64,000 nt of DNA from Bacillota bacterium (GCA_023388995.1 JAEWFD010000045.1:62001-126000), one strand, 5' to 3'; counted from the stretch's first letter, positions 1 through 8,024 are shown. Notes: generated by a model not told the origin, from the letters alone. A program made the numbers and translations.

Positions 1-1120
1 TTAACGGCATCACGCAAACTTTGATAGGTGCCAATGCCGGATGCAGCCGCAAAACAAGCCGCTCATCATCTTCTTTAATTTGTTCTTTTTCATATGCGTC
101 GCATAAGAAGGCAAGCATCAATCGTTCTACTCCGACAGAAGGTTCCACACAATAGGGAATATACTTCTCATTGGTCGTCGGATCCATGTATTCCATGCTT
201 GTTTTGGAATGCTCCTGGTGCTGCTTCAAATCATAATCGGTACGATTGGCAATGCCCCATAGTTCACCCCAGCCGAATGGATACAGATATTCAATATCGC
301 TGGTACCCTTGGAATAGAAAGACAGCTCTTCCTGGCTATGTTCCCTCAGCCTTGTATGTTCTAATGACAAGCCCAAATCCTGCAGCCATGCCAAACACGC
401 TTTTTGCCAGTAGTCATACCACTCCATGTCTTCTCCCGGACGGCAGAAGAATTCCAGCTCCATTTGTTCGAATTCACGAACCCGGAAGATAAAGTTACCC
501 GGAGTAATTTCATTGCGGAAAGACTTTCCGATTTGTCCGATCCCAAACGGTACTTTTTTACGCATGCTGCGCTGTACATTGCGGAAGTTCACAAACATTC
601 CCTGAGCTGTTTCCGGACGCAGATAAATCGTATTCTTTGCATCTTCCAATACTCCTTGGAAGGTCTTAAACATCAAGTTAAACTGTCTGATTTCCGTAAA
701 ATCACGAGAACCGCAATCCGGGCAGGCAATCTTGTGCGAAGTAATATATTCCTTCAACTCTTCATTGCTCCATCCTCCCGGATTTACTTGGCCATTGCTT
801 TCATCTTCAATCAATTTGTCCGCACGATGCCGTGACTTGCAGTTCCGGCAATCCATCAGCGGATCAGAAAAAGTCTTCAAGTGTCCGCTTGCCTCCCATA
901 CTTTGGGATTCATCAAAATAGCAGATTGAATCCCTACATTATAGGGACTTTCTTGTATAAATCGCTTCCACCAAGCTTTCTTGATGTTGTCACGCAACTC
1001 ACTGCCCAGCGGCCCGTAATCCCAAGTGTTCGCAAGACCACCATAAATTTCCGAACCTTGAAATACGAAACCGGAGCTTTTCAAATGGCTTACGATTTCA
1101 TCAAACTGCTTGTTATCCAT
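1..1120 (-). CDS. glyS: Glycine--tRNA ligase (GlyQS type), 3' end cut by window edge
   Basis: Class II aminoacyl-tRNA synthetase that charges tRNA-Gly; this is the single-chain, eukaryote-like dimeric type, not the alpha2beta2 type. I translated it by hand: the start ATG (1118-1120) gives MDNKQFDEIVSHLKSSGFVF, and downstream are YGPLGSELRDNIKK, the class II motif 2 region FRNEITPGNFIFRVREFEQM and, near the window edge, VEPSVGVERL (motif 3). About 373 of roughly 460 residues are present; the frame is still open at base 2, so the anticodon-binding domain lies outside. The RBS is AAAGGATG upstream of the ATG. A consensus promoter and a terminator-like hairpin lie in its short leader. Confidence 0.95.
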   Translation of the reverse strand, partial: MDNKQFDEIVSHLKSSGFVFQGSEIYGGLANTWDYGPLGSELRDNIKKAWWKRFIQESPYNVGIQSAILMNPKVWEASGHLKTFSDPLMDCRNCKSRHRADKLIEDESNGQVNPGGWSNEELKEYITSHKIACPDCGSRDFTEIRQFNLMFKTFQGVLEDAKNTIYLRPETAQGMFVNFRNVQRSMRKKVPFGIGQIGKSFRNEITPGNFIFRVREFEQMELEFFCRPGEDMEWYDYWQKACLAWLQDLGLSLEHTRLREHSQEELSFYSKGTSDIEYLYPFGWGELWGIANRTDYDLKQHQEHSKTSMEYMDPTTNEKYIPYCVEPSVGVERLMLAFLCDAYEKEQIKEDDERLVLRLHPALAPIKVCVMPL

Positions 1121-1138
1121 GTTCATCATCCTTTCGAT

Positions 1139-1167
1139 AAAAAAAGTCAAACGTAAAAACGTTAGAC
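1139..1167 (-). terminator. Hairpin plus U-tract between recO and glyS
   Basis: On the minus strand two 9-base arms (GTCTAACGT / ACGTTTGAC, one mismatch) flank a short T loop and are followed by seven T. It can terminate recO transcripts. It also lies about 40 nt downstream of the predicted glyS start point, so it may attenuate glyS. Confidence 0.55.
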
Positions 1168-1210
1168 TACAAAATAATTGTCGAGTTTTATCCTCGTTTG
1201 TACGAGCCAA

Positions 1211-1238
1211 ATTATATCTACATTACAATCTTTGTCAA
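1211..1238 (-). promoter_or_regulatory. Sigma-A promoter of glyS
   Basis: TTGACA at 1233-1238 and TATAAT at 1211-1216 (minus strand) are separated by 16 bp. The promoter starts just after the recO stop codon and points into glyS. Confidence 0.75.
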
Positions 1239-1242
1239 GCAA

Positions 1243-1974
1243 CTATAAGTGTAATACCTCGCGGATGAATTTTTCACTGACACATCCGAAGGAACTGTGC
1301 TCTTTAATAAATTCCAAAATAAACAAGGCAACATCGATGGCTACATCGTGGGCAAAGGGAATTTTATCCAAATGCTCATAGCCTGCTTTCATCAACATCC
1401 GAAAGCACCGCAAGAAGTCAACCGTTTTCTTAGGCATTGAATATTCATAGCACTCTTCACAAATAAAACCACCATCTTGAATCGAAATCGCACAGATTTT
1501 AGATTCACTGCCGCAGCTGACACAGCCATCAACATAAGGTTCAATTCCAAACAGCCGGCAAGCACGTGCTAAATACAATGCAAAGCACATGGCAGGATTA
1601 GCGGCCGCTTGGAGTGCTTCGAACGCTGCTTGCAATTCCTCGTATGCGCCCTCCGGCTCTAATTCAAGCAGATATTCGCATACCTCCGCCATGCAAGTCG
1701 CAAAACTGCTGCGATATAAATCTTCTCTCAGCTGGCGGCAGCTTTGGAGCACTTCTCCGCCCGTTAAGGTATGAATCGGCTTCAACTCATGATAATCAAT
1801 CATCCATTTCCCTTTCACAAACGGCTGGCAATAAGCCACCTGCTTGCTGGTAATGGAACGTAAGGAACGCGCTACAACAGTCAACTTTCCATACTCCGAA
1901 GTCGCAATCTGCAGCAGCGCATCTTTATCCTTGTAATCCTGCTGCCGCAGCAGGATTCCTTCTACTTCGATCAT
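1243..1974 (-). CDS. recO: DNA repair protein RecO
   Basis: RecO loads RecA on SSB-coated single-stranded DNA in the RecFOR recombinational repair pathway. The 243-aa protein has the usual N-terminal OB fold (EGILLRQQDYKDKDALLQIA, then a basic strand GKLTVVARSLR), a helical middle, and a four-cysteine zinc site (CVSCG...CEECYEY) near residues 147-175. The length is normal for the family. Its ATG overlaps the era stop (ATGA), so it is translationally coupled and is the last gene of the era cluster. Confidence 0.95.
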   Translation of the reverse strand: MIEVEGILLRQQDYKDKDALLQIATSEYGKLTVVARSLRSITSKQVAYCQPFVKGKWMIDYHELKPIHTLTGGEVLQSCRQLREDLYRSSFATCMAEVCEYLLELEPEGAYEELQAAFEALQAAANPAMCFALYLARACRLFGIEPYVDGCVSCGSESKICAISIQDGGFICEECYEYSMPKKTVDFLRCFRMLMKAGYEHLDKIPFAHDVAIDVALFILEFIKEHSSFGCVSEKFIREVLHL

Positions 1975-2867
1975 AGATCATCCTCATCGCTGTATCCGAG
2001 CCGCTGCAAGATTCTTTGGCGATTGCGCCAATCTTTTTCAACACGAACAAATAATTCCAAATACACTTTTTTCCCAAACATTGCTTCCATTTCTTCTCGT
2101 GCCTTGGTTCCGACCTCTTTCAGCAAAGAACCTTGCTTACCGATGATAATGCCCTTTTGGGAATCCCGCTCCACATAAATTGTTGCATGGATTGCAATGC
2201 TTTCTTTTTTCCACTTCAGTTCATCAATAATAACAGCTACTGAATGCGGAATTTCTTCACTCGTCAGATGCAGCACTTTTTCGCGAATCAATTCCCCGAT
2301 CATGAAGCGGTCGCTATGATCGCTGATGGTATCATCCGGATAATATTTCGTGCCCTCTTTCAGATATTGATCCGTTACTTGCAGCAAAGTCGCCAGATTA
2401 TCTTCTTTGCGGGCCGACAATGGAATGATTTCACTAAATTCATACACTTCCTGCCAGCTTTGCAAAGCCAGAATCAATTCTTCCTTGGTCAATAAATCAA
2501 TCTTATTCAAAAGCAAAAAGACTGGAATTTGCATCTGTTTCAAGCTTTCTAAGATAAACGCATCACCGCGGCCATAAGGTTTGGATGCATCTGCCAAAAA
2601 ATACACCACATCAACCCCAAAAGCGCTATTCAGTGCACTTTTGCTCATCTGCCGCCCCAGTTCGTGCTTCGGCTTATGAATACCCGGTGTATCAATAAAA
2701 ATATATTGCGCATGCTCCGTCGTCTTAATTCCCTGAATGACATTGCGCGTTGTCTGCGGTTTGTTGGACATGATTGCTACTTTTGTTTGGAGGATCGCAT
2801 TCAGCAGAGTGGATTTCCCCGCATTGGGACGTCCAATCAGTGCGATAAAGCCGGATTTGAAGCTCAT
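1971..2867 (-). CDS. era: GTPase Era
   Basis: Essential Ras-like GTPase that binds the 3' end of 16S rRNA and acts in small-subunit assembly. The 298-aa protein has the P-loop GRPNAGKST (about residues 12-20), DTPGIHK (G3), NKIDLLTK (G4) and SARKEDN (G5), followed by a C-terminal KH domain with GKQGSLLKEVG. The start ATG overlaps the cdd stop by one base (TGATG), and the stop overlaps the recO start. This cdd-era-recO order is classic for Firmicutes. Confidence 0.98.
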   Translation of the reverse strand: MSFKSGFIALIGRPNAGKSTLLNAILQTKVAIMSNKPQTTRNVIQGIKTTEHAQYIFIDTPGIHKPKHELGRQMSKSALNSAFGVDVVYFLADASKPYGRGDAFILESLKQMQIPVFLLLNKIDLLTKEELILALQSWQEVYEFSEIIPLSARKEDNLATLLQVTDQYLKEGTKYYPDDTISDHSDRFMIGELIREKVLHLTSEEIPHSVAVIIDELKWKKESIAIHATIYVERDSQKGIIIGKQGSLLKEVGTKAREEMEAMFGKKVYLELFVRVEKDWRNRQRILQRLGYSDEDDL

Positions 2868-3262
2868 CAGTCTAAATCCTCTTCCCCAAATTGGAACGGC
2901 AGCAATTCCGCAATATTGGTTACCAATGTTTCTTTGCCATTAGAAAGAACAATTGGCGTGTCCTGCATCAATAATTCACTCAATACTTGGCGGCAAGCTC
3001 CGCACGGTGCTGCCAAACGATCGCCGCTGGTCACAATTGCAATCGAATCAATATCCTCTTTTCGATAACCTTGGGAATACGTCGCAAAAATAGCGGAACG
3101 TTCGCCGCAATTGGTTAAGCCAAAAGAAGCATTCTCAATATTGGCACCGCGGAAAAAATTGTTATCTTTGGTTTTGACGCAAGACCCTACATAATATTTG
3201 GAATATGGCGCATATGCATGCTTCATGGCAACAAATGCTTCTTCTAATATCTTTTCGTACAT
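2867..3262 (-). CDS. cdd: Cytidine deaminase
   Basis: Homotetrameric zinc enzyme that deaminates cytidine and deoxycytidine to uridine and deoxyuridine in pyrimidine salvage. The 131-aa size is that of the short bacterial type. Zinc and catalytic motifs are visible: NCGERSAIF (the usual form is CAERTA, so the residue after Cys is Gly instead of Ala) and APCGACRQVL. RBS AGGAGG precedes the ATG. It works with deoC and the pyrimidine phosphorylase elsewhere in this window. Confidence 0.96.
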   Translation of the reverse strand: MYEKILEEAFVAMKHAYAPYSKYYVGSCVKTKDNNFFRGANIENASFGLTNCGERSAIFATYSQGYRKEDIDSIAIVTSGDRLAAPCGACRQVLSELLMQDTPIVLSNGKETLVTNIAELLPFQFGEEDLD

Positions 3263-3288
3263 GATTTCCTCCTAACGCATCGATGCGT

Positions 3289-3624
3289 TTATAAATAGTT
3301 GCTGAGAATCAAAATACCTATTACCATGGCACAAAAAGCCGCAACCAGTACCCCTGCTGCGCCAAGATCCTTAATTACTTTGATCTGCGGATGATATTTG
3401 TTATGCTGAAAATCCATAATTGTTTCAATTGCCGTATTGATATATTCCATGGCAATGACCAAGCCGCTGCAAAGAACAACCAGCATCCACTCCATTGCTG
3501 AAATGTCAAGCCAGGAAAAAACAGTAAAGGCTATAATAGCTAACATCCATTGCAAGCGGATGCTGCTATCTTTGAACCCAAGCAAGATTCCGTGCAAAGC
3601 ATATCTGAATTTATTCATCGGCAT
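3289..3624 (-). CDS. dgkA: Diacylglycerol/undecaprenol kinase family protein
   Basis: Small integral membrane kinase; Gram-positive members phosphorylate undecaprenol to recycle the cell-wall lipid carrier, while E. coli DgkA phosphorylates diacylglycerol. The 111-aa protein has an amphipathic N-terminal helix (ALHGILLGFKDSSIRLQW), three hydrophobic segments and the family signature EYINTAIETIMDF, where the usual form is EGLNTAIE. The start overlaps the end of ybeY by 14 bases. Substrate preference cannot be read from the sequence. Confidence 0.92.
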   Translation of the reverse strand: MPMNKFRYALHGILLGFKDSSIRLQWMLAIIAFTVFSWLDISAMEWMLVVLCSGLVIAMEYINTAIETIMDFQHNKYHPQIKVIKDLGAAGVLVAAFCAMVIGILILSNYL

Positions 3625-4096
3625 ACCGCCGGTGACGTTTCACTGCGATGCCCTCCAATAATACATCCTGAAGAGCAAACATTGTTTTTTCGTCATTTGC
3701 TTCCATATGATCATAGCCCAGCAAATGCAATAATCCATGGGCAAACAAGAAGCAAACCTCCCGCTTGATGGTATGCTCATATTCCCGGCTTTGCCGGCGA
3801 ACGGCATCTATGTTAATAAAAATATCCCCAAGTTCCTGCGCTTCATCCACTTCTGTCCAGTCAAATTCATCTTGCGTGTCCATAAGTGCAAAGCTGATCA
3901 CATCGGTTGGCATATCTTTATTTCGATACTCTTGATTAATCTTATGAATTTGCTCATCATCCACAAAAATAACAGAACATGCCAGCTGCTTTGTAAGTAC
4001 CAGTTCTTTCATTGCCCGATCAGCAATCTGCTTAAAGTGCGTTTTGTAGCGCATCCAGGTAGATTCTTTCGTTTGATTCCACACTATGACATCCAT
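3611..4096 (-). CDS. ybeY: Endoribonuclease YbeY
   Basis: Zinc-dependent single-strand endoribonuclease needed for 16S rRNA 3' maturation and late 70S quality control. The 161-aa protein carries the signature HGLLHLLGYDHMEAND near residue 122, with three zinc-binding histidines. It is translationally coupled to dgkA downstream. In many Bacillota it directly follows phoH; here nadR and a C39-like gene are placed between them. Confidence 0.97.
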   Translation of the reverse strand: MDVIVWNQTKESTWMRYKTHFKQIADRAMKELVLTKQLACSVIFVDDEQIHKINQEYRNKDMPTDVISFALMDTQDEFDWTEVDEAQELGDIFINIDAVRRQSREYEHTIKREVCFLFAHGLLHLLGYDHMEANDEKTMFALQDVLLEGIAVKRHRRYADE

Positions 4097-4110
4097 AGGC
4101 TTCTCACTTT

Positions 4111-5127
4111 CTAGTACCGCTCAATCAATGCATCAATCAATGCAATCGCCTTATCCAGCCGTTCTTTGTAATTGCCGCTGACTTCGACCACTGAGAAGCC
4201 TCGTTCATGGTACATATCTTTTAACTTCTCATGCAGGTGAATACGCCGTGCTTGATCTGAATTCAGACGTTTGCCATCGGCCACCCAGGCAACATCCGGA
4301 CAAAGCATCAAAATCAGATCATATTGATTGGATTTAATAATGGATTCAATAATCTCATTTGACTCCTGCAAATACAATTGCGAATAATACTGCGTTACAA
4401 CTGCATCGGTATCAACAAAAGCCACCCGGTTGGCGGTACGGTAGGTCGATAGTTCTTTTTCCTTGTGCAGCCATGCCATGCGCGAAAAATCCAGTGTATT
4501 GTATACTTCTTCATTGCCCCCGGTATATTGATCCGGATAATGTCTTCCTACTTCTTCGCACCAAGAAGTATTGTATAATTTCCCCAGCGATTTGATCAGT
4601 GTCGTTTTCCCGCTGGATTCAGTACCCGTAATCAAAATCCGCTTCACAAAATGAGGGCGGGCAGAACCAAGCAAATAGCCCCAGTAAGAAAGCGGCTTTG
4701 ACAAAATATCTCCTGAAACAAGCGGAAACCGTGTTGACCGGTCCGGAAGCACAACATGCTCGCTGTTCAAAAAGATTGTTTGATAACGCACTAAATCATG
4801 TTCCTTTTTCACAAACATCACATCAAAAGATTCATTCAGCTGTTCTTTTACAGCTGTTTCCACCGCTTGCGGATCACTGCTCTGATCCATTGTTATTTTT
4901 CTTATTTTGATATGATTGATGTCCTGCAGCTGCTCGCACATCCAGCGCAGTCTTAAATTCCCATCAATATAAGGAATCCTATTCTGTTCACAAACTAAGC
5001 GATCCCGCTTCTCATCTTCTATGATTACAACCGTCAGTACATCTACCAGCGTCGATGCCTGGGCAATATGGAACATATGACCTCGGTGAGGAGGCAAATA
5101 TCTTCCAAACAAAATGCCGCTTCGCAT
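4111..5127 (-). CDS. nadR: NadR-like bifunctional NMN adenylyltransferase / ribosylnicotinamide kinase
   Basis: Salvage enzyme for NAD: phosphorylates ribosylnicotinamide to NMN and adenylates NMN. The N-terminal half is a nucleotidyltransferase with GRYLPPHRGH at residues 8-17 (the HxGH-type motif). The C-terminal half is a P-loop kinase with GTESSGKT at 168-175 and EEVGRHYPDQY just after. There is no N-terminal helix-turn-helix, so it lacks the repressor domain of enteric NadR. RBS GAGGTGAT precedes the ATG. It lies 14 bp before ybeY and likely shares its transcript. Which of the two activities dominates is unknown. Confidence 0.9.
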   Translation of the reverse strand: MRSGILFGRYLPPHRGHMFHIAQASTLVDVLTVVIIEDEKRDRLVCEQNRIPYIDGNLRLRWMCEQLQDINHIKIRKITMDQSSDPQAVETAVKEQLNESFDVMFVKKEHDLVRYQTIFLNSEHVVLPDRSTRFPLVSGDILSKPLSYWGYLLGSARPHFVKRILITGTESSGKTTLIKSLGKLYNTSWCEEVGRHYPDQYTGGNEEVYNTLDFSRMAWLHKEKELSTYRTANRVAFVDTDAVVTQYYSQLYLQESNEIIESIIKSNQYDLILMLCPDVAWVADGKRLNSDQARRIHLHEKLKDMYHERGFSVVEVSGNYKERLDKAIALIDALIERY

Positions 5128-5169
5128 ATCATCACCTCAATATTAGTATAAGGTAAAGGTATCGAAAAA

Positions 5170-5523
5170 TCAAAAACAATCCACTACAAACACCTTTTTT
5201 GTAAAGAATTGCTGAAAAAGGAGCCGTGACAGGACCCGTTTCCCTTTCCACGGCTCATAATACCAAACCAGCCAGTCATAGCGCAGCAGCACGACATAGT
5301 GCTGAAACTTCCCTCGCTGCAAATATGCAATACAGGGCAGCGGAATTTTTTCTTCGCTATAATATGCTTGGCAAGTATAACCATGGCTTTCCATCACCTG
5401 TGCAAAATCATAAAAACTAAGCTCTGCACGACCTTCCAAAGCCAGCCATGCACTGTCTGTTAGGTGGCAGCCGATAATACTGCAATACTTCTGCAGTGCT
5501 CCATATCCGCAGCTAGTCATCAT
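5170..5523 (-). CDS. C39-peptidase-like orphan domain protein
   Basis: 117-aa soluble protein. The pattern resembles a free-standing C39 (bacteriocin-leader-processing) cysteine protease domain: CGYGALQKYCSIIGC at the N terminus (candidate nucleophile Cys5), PCIAYLQRGKFQHYVVLLRY (candidate His75), and YYEPWKGKRVLS where the family usually has DPxxG. The acid is Glu90 instead of Asp, and the N terminus is too short to hold the oxyanion-hole Gln normally six residues before the Cys, so it may be inactive or a binding domain. No ABC transporter or small secreted peptide lies next to it. RBS GGAGG is strong. It heads the nadR-ybeY-dgkA-cdd-era-recO transcript. Confidence 0.6.
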   Translation of the reverse strand: MMTSCGYGALQKYCSIIGCHLTDSAWLALEGRAELSFYDFAQVMESHGYTCQAYYSEEKIPLPCIAYLQRGKFQHYVVLLRYDWLVWYYEPWKGKRVLSRLLFQQFFTKKVFVVDCF

Positions 5524-5544
5524 GTACTCCTCCTTTCTCTTGTC

Positions 5545-5553
5545 ATTGTACCA
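5545..5553 (-). promoter_or_regulatory. Extended -10 promoter upstream of the C39-like gene
   Basis: TGGTACAAT on the minus strand, about 20 bp before the ATG and just downstream of the phoH terminator. No good -35 is visible. It would drive the C39-like/nadR/ybeY/dgkA/cdd/era/recO block. Confidence 0.45.
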
Positions 5554-5569
5554 GAAGGCAATTCTTCCT

Positions 5570-5599
5570 AAAAAAAAGCGCCGCTTTTAGCGGACACTA
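5570..5599 (-). terminator. Terminator after phoH
   Basis: CCGCT-AAA-AGCGG hairpin, extendable by imperfect pairing, followed by eight T on the minus strand. It lies right after the phoH stop. Confidence 0.85.
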
Positions 5600-5602
5600 T
5601 AT

Positions 5603-6568
5603 TTATTTACGCACTTCTTCCTGATCATATTGTTCAATAATGCGCTGGACCAAAGGATGCCGTACTACGTCTTTGCTGGATAAACGTACAATCTGAATCC
5701 CATCAATGCCATCCAGTAATTTGCAGGCATGAATTAAACCGGACTTCTTGCCGCCAGGCAAATCAATTTGCGTAATATCTCCAGTAATTGCCATCTTGGA
5801 CTTAAAGCCCATTCGCGTCAAAAACATTTTCATCTGTGCTTCTGTTGTATTTTGCGCTTCATCCAGAATAATATATGCATCTTCCAAAGTCCGGCCGCGC
5901 ATATAAGCCAACGGAGCAATCTCGATCATTCCTTTTTCAATCAGCTTTTCCGTCGTCTCTTCACCAAGCATATCATGCAGAGCATCATACAACGGGCGTA
6001 AGTAAGGGTCAACCTTCTCTTTCAGATCACCAGGCAGAAAGCCTAGACTCTCCCCTGCTTCCACAGCAGGTCTAGTCAAAACAATCTTCTTGACGACATT
6101 CTTTTTCCATAACGATACTGCATACACCACTGCAAGATATGTTTTTCCTGTTCCCGCAGGCCCAACACCAAACACAATATCCTGATTTTTCAATGCCTCC
6201 AAATAATAACGCTGCCCAAGTGTTTTCGGGTAAATCATTTTCCCTTGTGCATTCTTGGCAATCGGATGCTGGTACAAAGAAGACAACTCTTCTTTGCTTC
6301 CTTCCAGCGCCAACTTGCAGGCATATACCACATCACGGGATGAAATCTCCTGACGATTTAAAAGCAGGTCAGCCAAATCAAACAGTACCCGCTCTACGTG
6401 CTGTGCTGTTTCCAAGGTTGTATTTCCGACATAGATCACATTGCTGCGTGCATGGATCTGGCAATGAAAAAATTGTGATATCAAACGCAAGTATTGATCT
6501 TGTTCTCCAAACAAATCGCGAAGCTGCTCCAAATTTAGTTGCGTGATTTTGATTTCATATTGGTTCAA
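5603..6568 (-). CDS. phoH: PhoH family ATPase (YbeZ/PhoH-like)
   Basis: Cytosolic P-loop ATPase, predicted RNA helicase-like partner of YbeY in rRNA metabolism. The 321-aa protein has an N-terminal KH-like region, then Walker A GPAGTGKTYLAVVYA (about residue 139) and Walker B YIILDEAQNTT, with the sensor TRMGFKSKMAITGD. The start is a TTG at 6566-6568: AGGAGG lies 8 bases upstream and no in-frame ATG fits. It follows yqfD with a short gap, as in Bacillus. Confidence 0.95.
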   Translation of the reverse strand: MNQYEIKITQLNLEQLRDLFGEQDQYLRLISQFFHCQIHARSNVIYVGNTTLETAQHVERVLFDLADLLLNRQEISSRDVVYACKLALEGSKEELSSLYQHPIAKNAQGKMIYPKTLGQRYYLEALKNQDIVFGVGPAGTGKTYLAVVYAVSLWKKNVVKKIVLTRPAVEAGESLGFLPGDLKEKVDPYLRPLYDALHDMLGEETTEKLIEKGMIEIAPLAYMRGRTLEDAYIILDEAQNTTEAQMKMFLTRMGFKSKMAITGDITQIDLPGGKKSGLIHACKLLDGIDGIQIVRLSSKDVVRHPLVQRIIEQYDQEEVRK

Positions 6569-6580
6569 TGAATGCTCCTC

Positions 6581-7525
6581 CTACGGATGTGTAATATTTT
6601 CAAATAGTGTATATTGTATTTTCATCTTTATTGTACCCTGTTCGCTCGCAAAAAGCAAAATATTTTCCGTTTCAATAGATTCGTCTTCTTGCAGCTCTTT
6701 GGAAATTTGCAGGCGGCAGTCAAACAGCAGCTGAAAAAAAGCAAATGATTTATGGAATGATGTCAGTGCATTCTCTTTGATCTTTGCTTCAATGATCGTT
6801 TGCGTATATGCATAGACAGCCCCCTCTACATAAGTCGTCTCAATTTCATTCTTGCTATCCAACAAATCCGATGTAATTAAGACATCTCCAACGTTCACAA
6901 AATCAAATTCCTTCACCATTTTCACACCACGTTTTACATCAAATTTGGCAATCACACCCGATTTGTAAGCAATCAGCGGCTGCGACGATTTTGGTTTCAC
7001 ACTTGCCTTCACCCGTCCTACATAATCAATGAAATAAACGGATCCCTGATTTCGCAAATTGATCCACTCAATTTCCTCAAAGAAATGTTCCTTGAGATCT
7101 TGTTCCAAATCCCGCAGTTTTTCGGCAGACAGTTTGCGCATAGGTGTTGCAATATTTTGCGCTGTCAGATACGTCTGTATTTTTTCTTCCAGAATCGTAC
7201 TGGAGCCTCGCAGCTGAATCGTATAAATTAAATTCGAGCATACCAGAATGGTAAGCACGGAAGCAGCAATCGCTGCTATTCTTCGTGGTTTGCGCAGCTG
7301 AGCAAACAGAAACCCAATGATCCCGGTGGTCCGAACCAGCTCGCCATTACGGAACATCCGCTGGCATACACGGCGGTCCATCACGGGTGCATAAAAGTAA
7401 ACCCAGCCATCTTTCATCCATAAATCAAACACTTGCAATCGTTGCTGCTTGCAAATTTGGCTGATTTCCTCTATGTCATATGGCACCCGGTATAAATCAT
7501 AGCCCCATTCACGCATTGCTTTCAT
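6581..7525 (-). CDS. yqfD: Sporulation protein YqfD
   Basis: Membrane protein of the YqfD/spore stage IV family, mother-cell expressed in Bacillus. I start at the ATG at 7523-7525 (GGAG upstream), giving 314 aa; an upstream in-frame TTG would add six residues. Visible: a short N-terminal domain (WGYDLYRVPYDIEEISQIC), one transmembrane segment near residue 85 (IAAIAASVLTILVCSNLIY), then an external beta-rich domain with repeated VGDVLITSDLLD-type strands. It is shorter than the Bacillus protein as I recall it. The start overlaps the end of yqfC. Confidence 0.88.
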   Translation of the reverse strand: MKAMREWGYDLYRVPYDIEEISQICKQQRLQVFDLWMKDGWVYFYAPVMDRRVCQRMFRNGELVRTTGIIGFLFAQLRKPRRIAAIAASVLTILVCSNLIYTIQLRGSSTILEEKIQTYLTAQNIATPMRKLSAEKLRDLEQDLKEHFFEEIEWINLRNQGSVYFIDYVGRVKASVKPKSSQPLIAYKSGVIAKFDVKRGVKMVKEFDFVNVGDVLITSDLLDSKNEIETTYVEGAVYAYTQTIIEAKIKENALTSFHKSFAFFQLLFDCRLQISKELQEDESIETENILLFASEQGTIKMKIQYTLFENITHP

Positions 7526-7712
7526 CGTAATATACTCCGTCAATGGTTCCCTTGATTACAATCTCATATTTGCTCAGCGCGGTGACTTGCAGGGATGTCC
7601 CTTTCACCACTACATCATGACTCTCGCACATGATCACTACCATGTCATCGCGAATCAGCTTGATCGTGCGATAGGTTTCAACTGTGATTTTACCACGTTC
7701 CATGATTACCAT
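7509..7712 (-). CDS. yqfC: Sporulation protein YqfC (YabP/YqfC family)
   Basis: Small beta-rich protein of the YabP family, paired with YqfD in spore formers. I use the ATG at 7710-7712 because GAGGTGG sits 5 bases upstream; this gives 67 aa (MVIMERGKITVETYRTIKLI...). A longer frame to 7763 uses a non-ATG start and overlaps the rpsU terminator. The family core (VVIMCESHDVVVKGTSLQV, then YEIVIKGTIDGVYY) is intact. Because a terminator separates it from rpsU, it needs its own, probably sporulation-specific, promoter. Confidence 0.85.
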   Translation of the reverse strand: MVIMERGKITVETYRTIKLIRDDMVVIMCESHDVVVKGTSLQVTALSKYEIVIKGTIDGVYYDESNA

Positions 7713-7761
7713 ATAAACCACCTCAAGCAAGTATATGCGACGGTCTATGAAATCTGCACGC

Positions 7762-7787
7762 AAAATAAAAAGAGCCGGCGGCTCTTA
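7762..7787 (-). terminator. Terminator after rpsU
   Basis: AAGAGCC-GCC-GGCTCTT hairpin then TTTATTTT on the minus strand. It starts within the rpsU stop codon and separates rpsU from yqfC. Confidence 0.85.
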
Positions 7788-7964
7788 TTTTTTACGTGTT
7801 GCTTTACGCGCAGCTTCTGACTTCAGTTTGCGGCGCACACCAGGTTTTACATAAAACTCTCTTTTTCGTGCTTCAGCGAGGGTTCCATTGCGGGATACTT
7901 GACGTTTAAATCTGCGTAGTGCATCATCCAGCATCTCATTTTCTCTAAGAACTACTTTTGGCAT
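7785..7964 (-). CDS. rpsU: 30S ribosomal protein S21
   Basis: Small basic protein of the 30S subunit. Hand translation gives 59 aa beginning MPKVVLRENEMLDDALRRFK and continuing with RQVSRNGTLAEARKREFYVK, then a basic tail ending ATRKK. Length and sequence match the Firmicutes S21 family. RBS GGGAGGG is upstream of the ATG. Its own promoter and terminator make it a monocistronic unit. Confidence 0.96.
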   Translation of the reverse strand: MPKVVLRENEMLDDALRRFKRQVSRNGTLAEARKREFYVKPGVRRKLKSEAARKATRKK

Positions 7965-7995
7965 TTTCTAACCCTCCCTTCTCACGTCCTTTTAT

Positions 7996-8024
7996 ATTAT
8001 AAACACTTCAACCCATAAAATCAA
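7996..8024 (-). promoter_or_regulatory. Sigma-A promoter of rpsU
   Basis: TTGATT at 8019-8024 and TATAAT at 7996-8001 with a 17-bp spacer on the minus strand, about 30 bp before the start codon. Confidence 0.75.

Noticed and set aside
94..835. Plus-strand open frames over glyS
   Set aside because: They lie antisense to a clear aminoacyl-tRNA synthetase and show no protein family features.
1121..1242. T-box riboswitch upstream of glyS
   Set aside because: The leader from the predicted start is only about 80 nt, with no specifier loop, AG-box or T-box consensus.
5170..5523. Bacteriocin system at the C39-like gene
   Set aside because: No ABC exporter domain, no double-glycine leader peptide and no immunity-like gene nearby.
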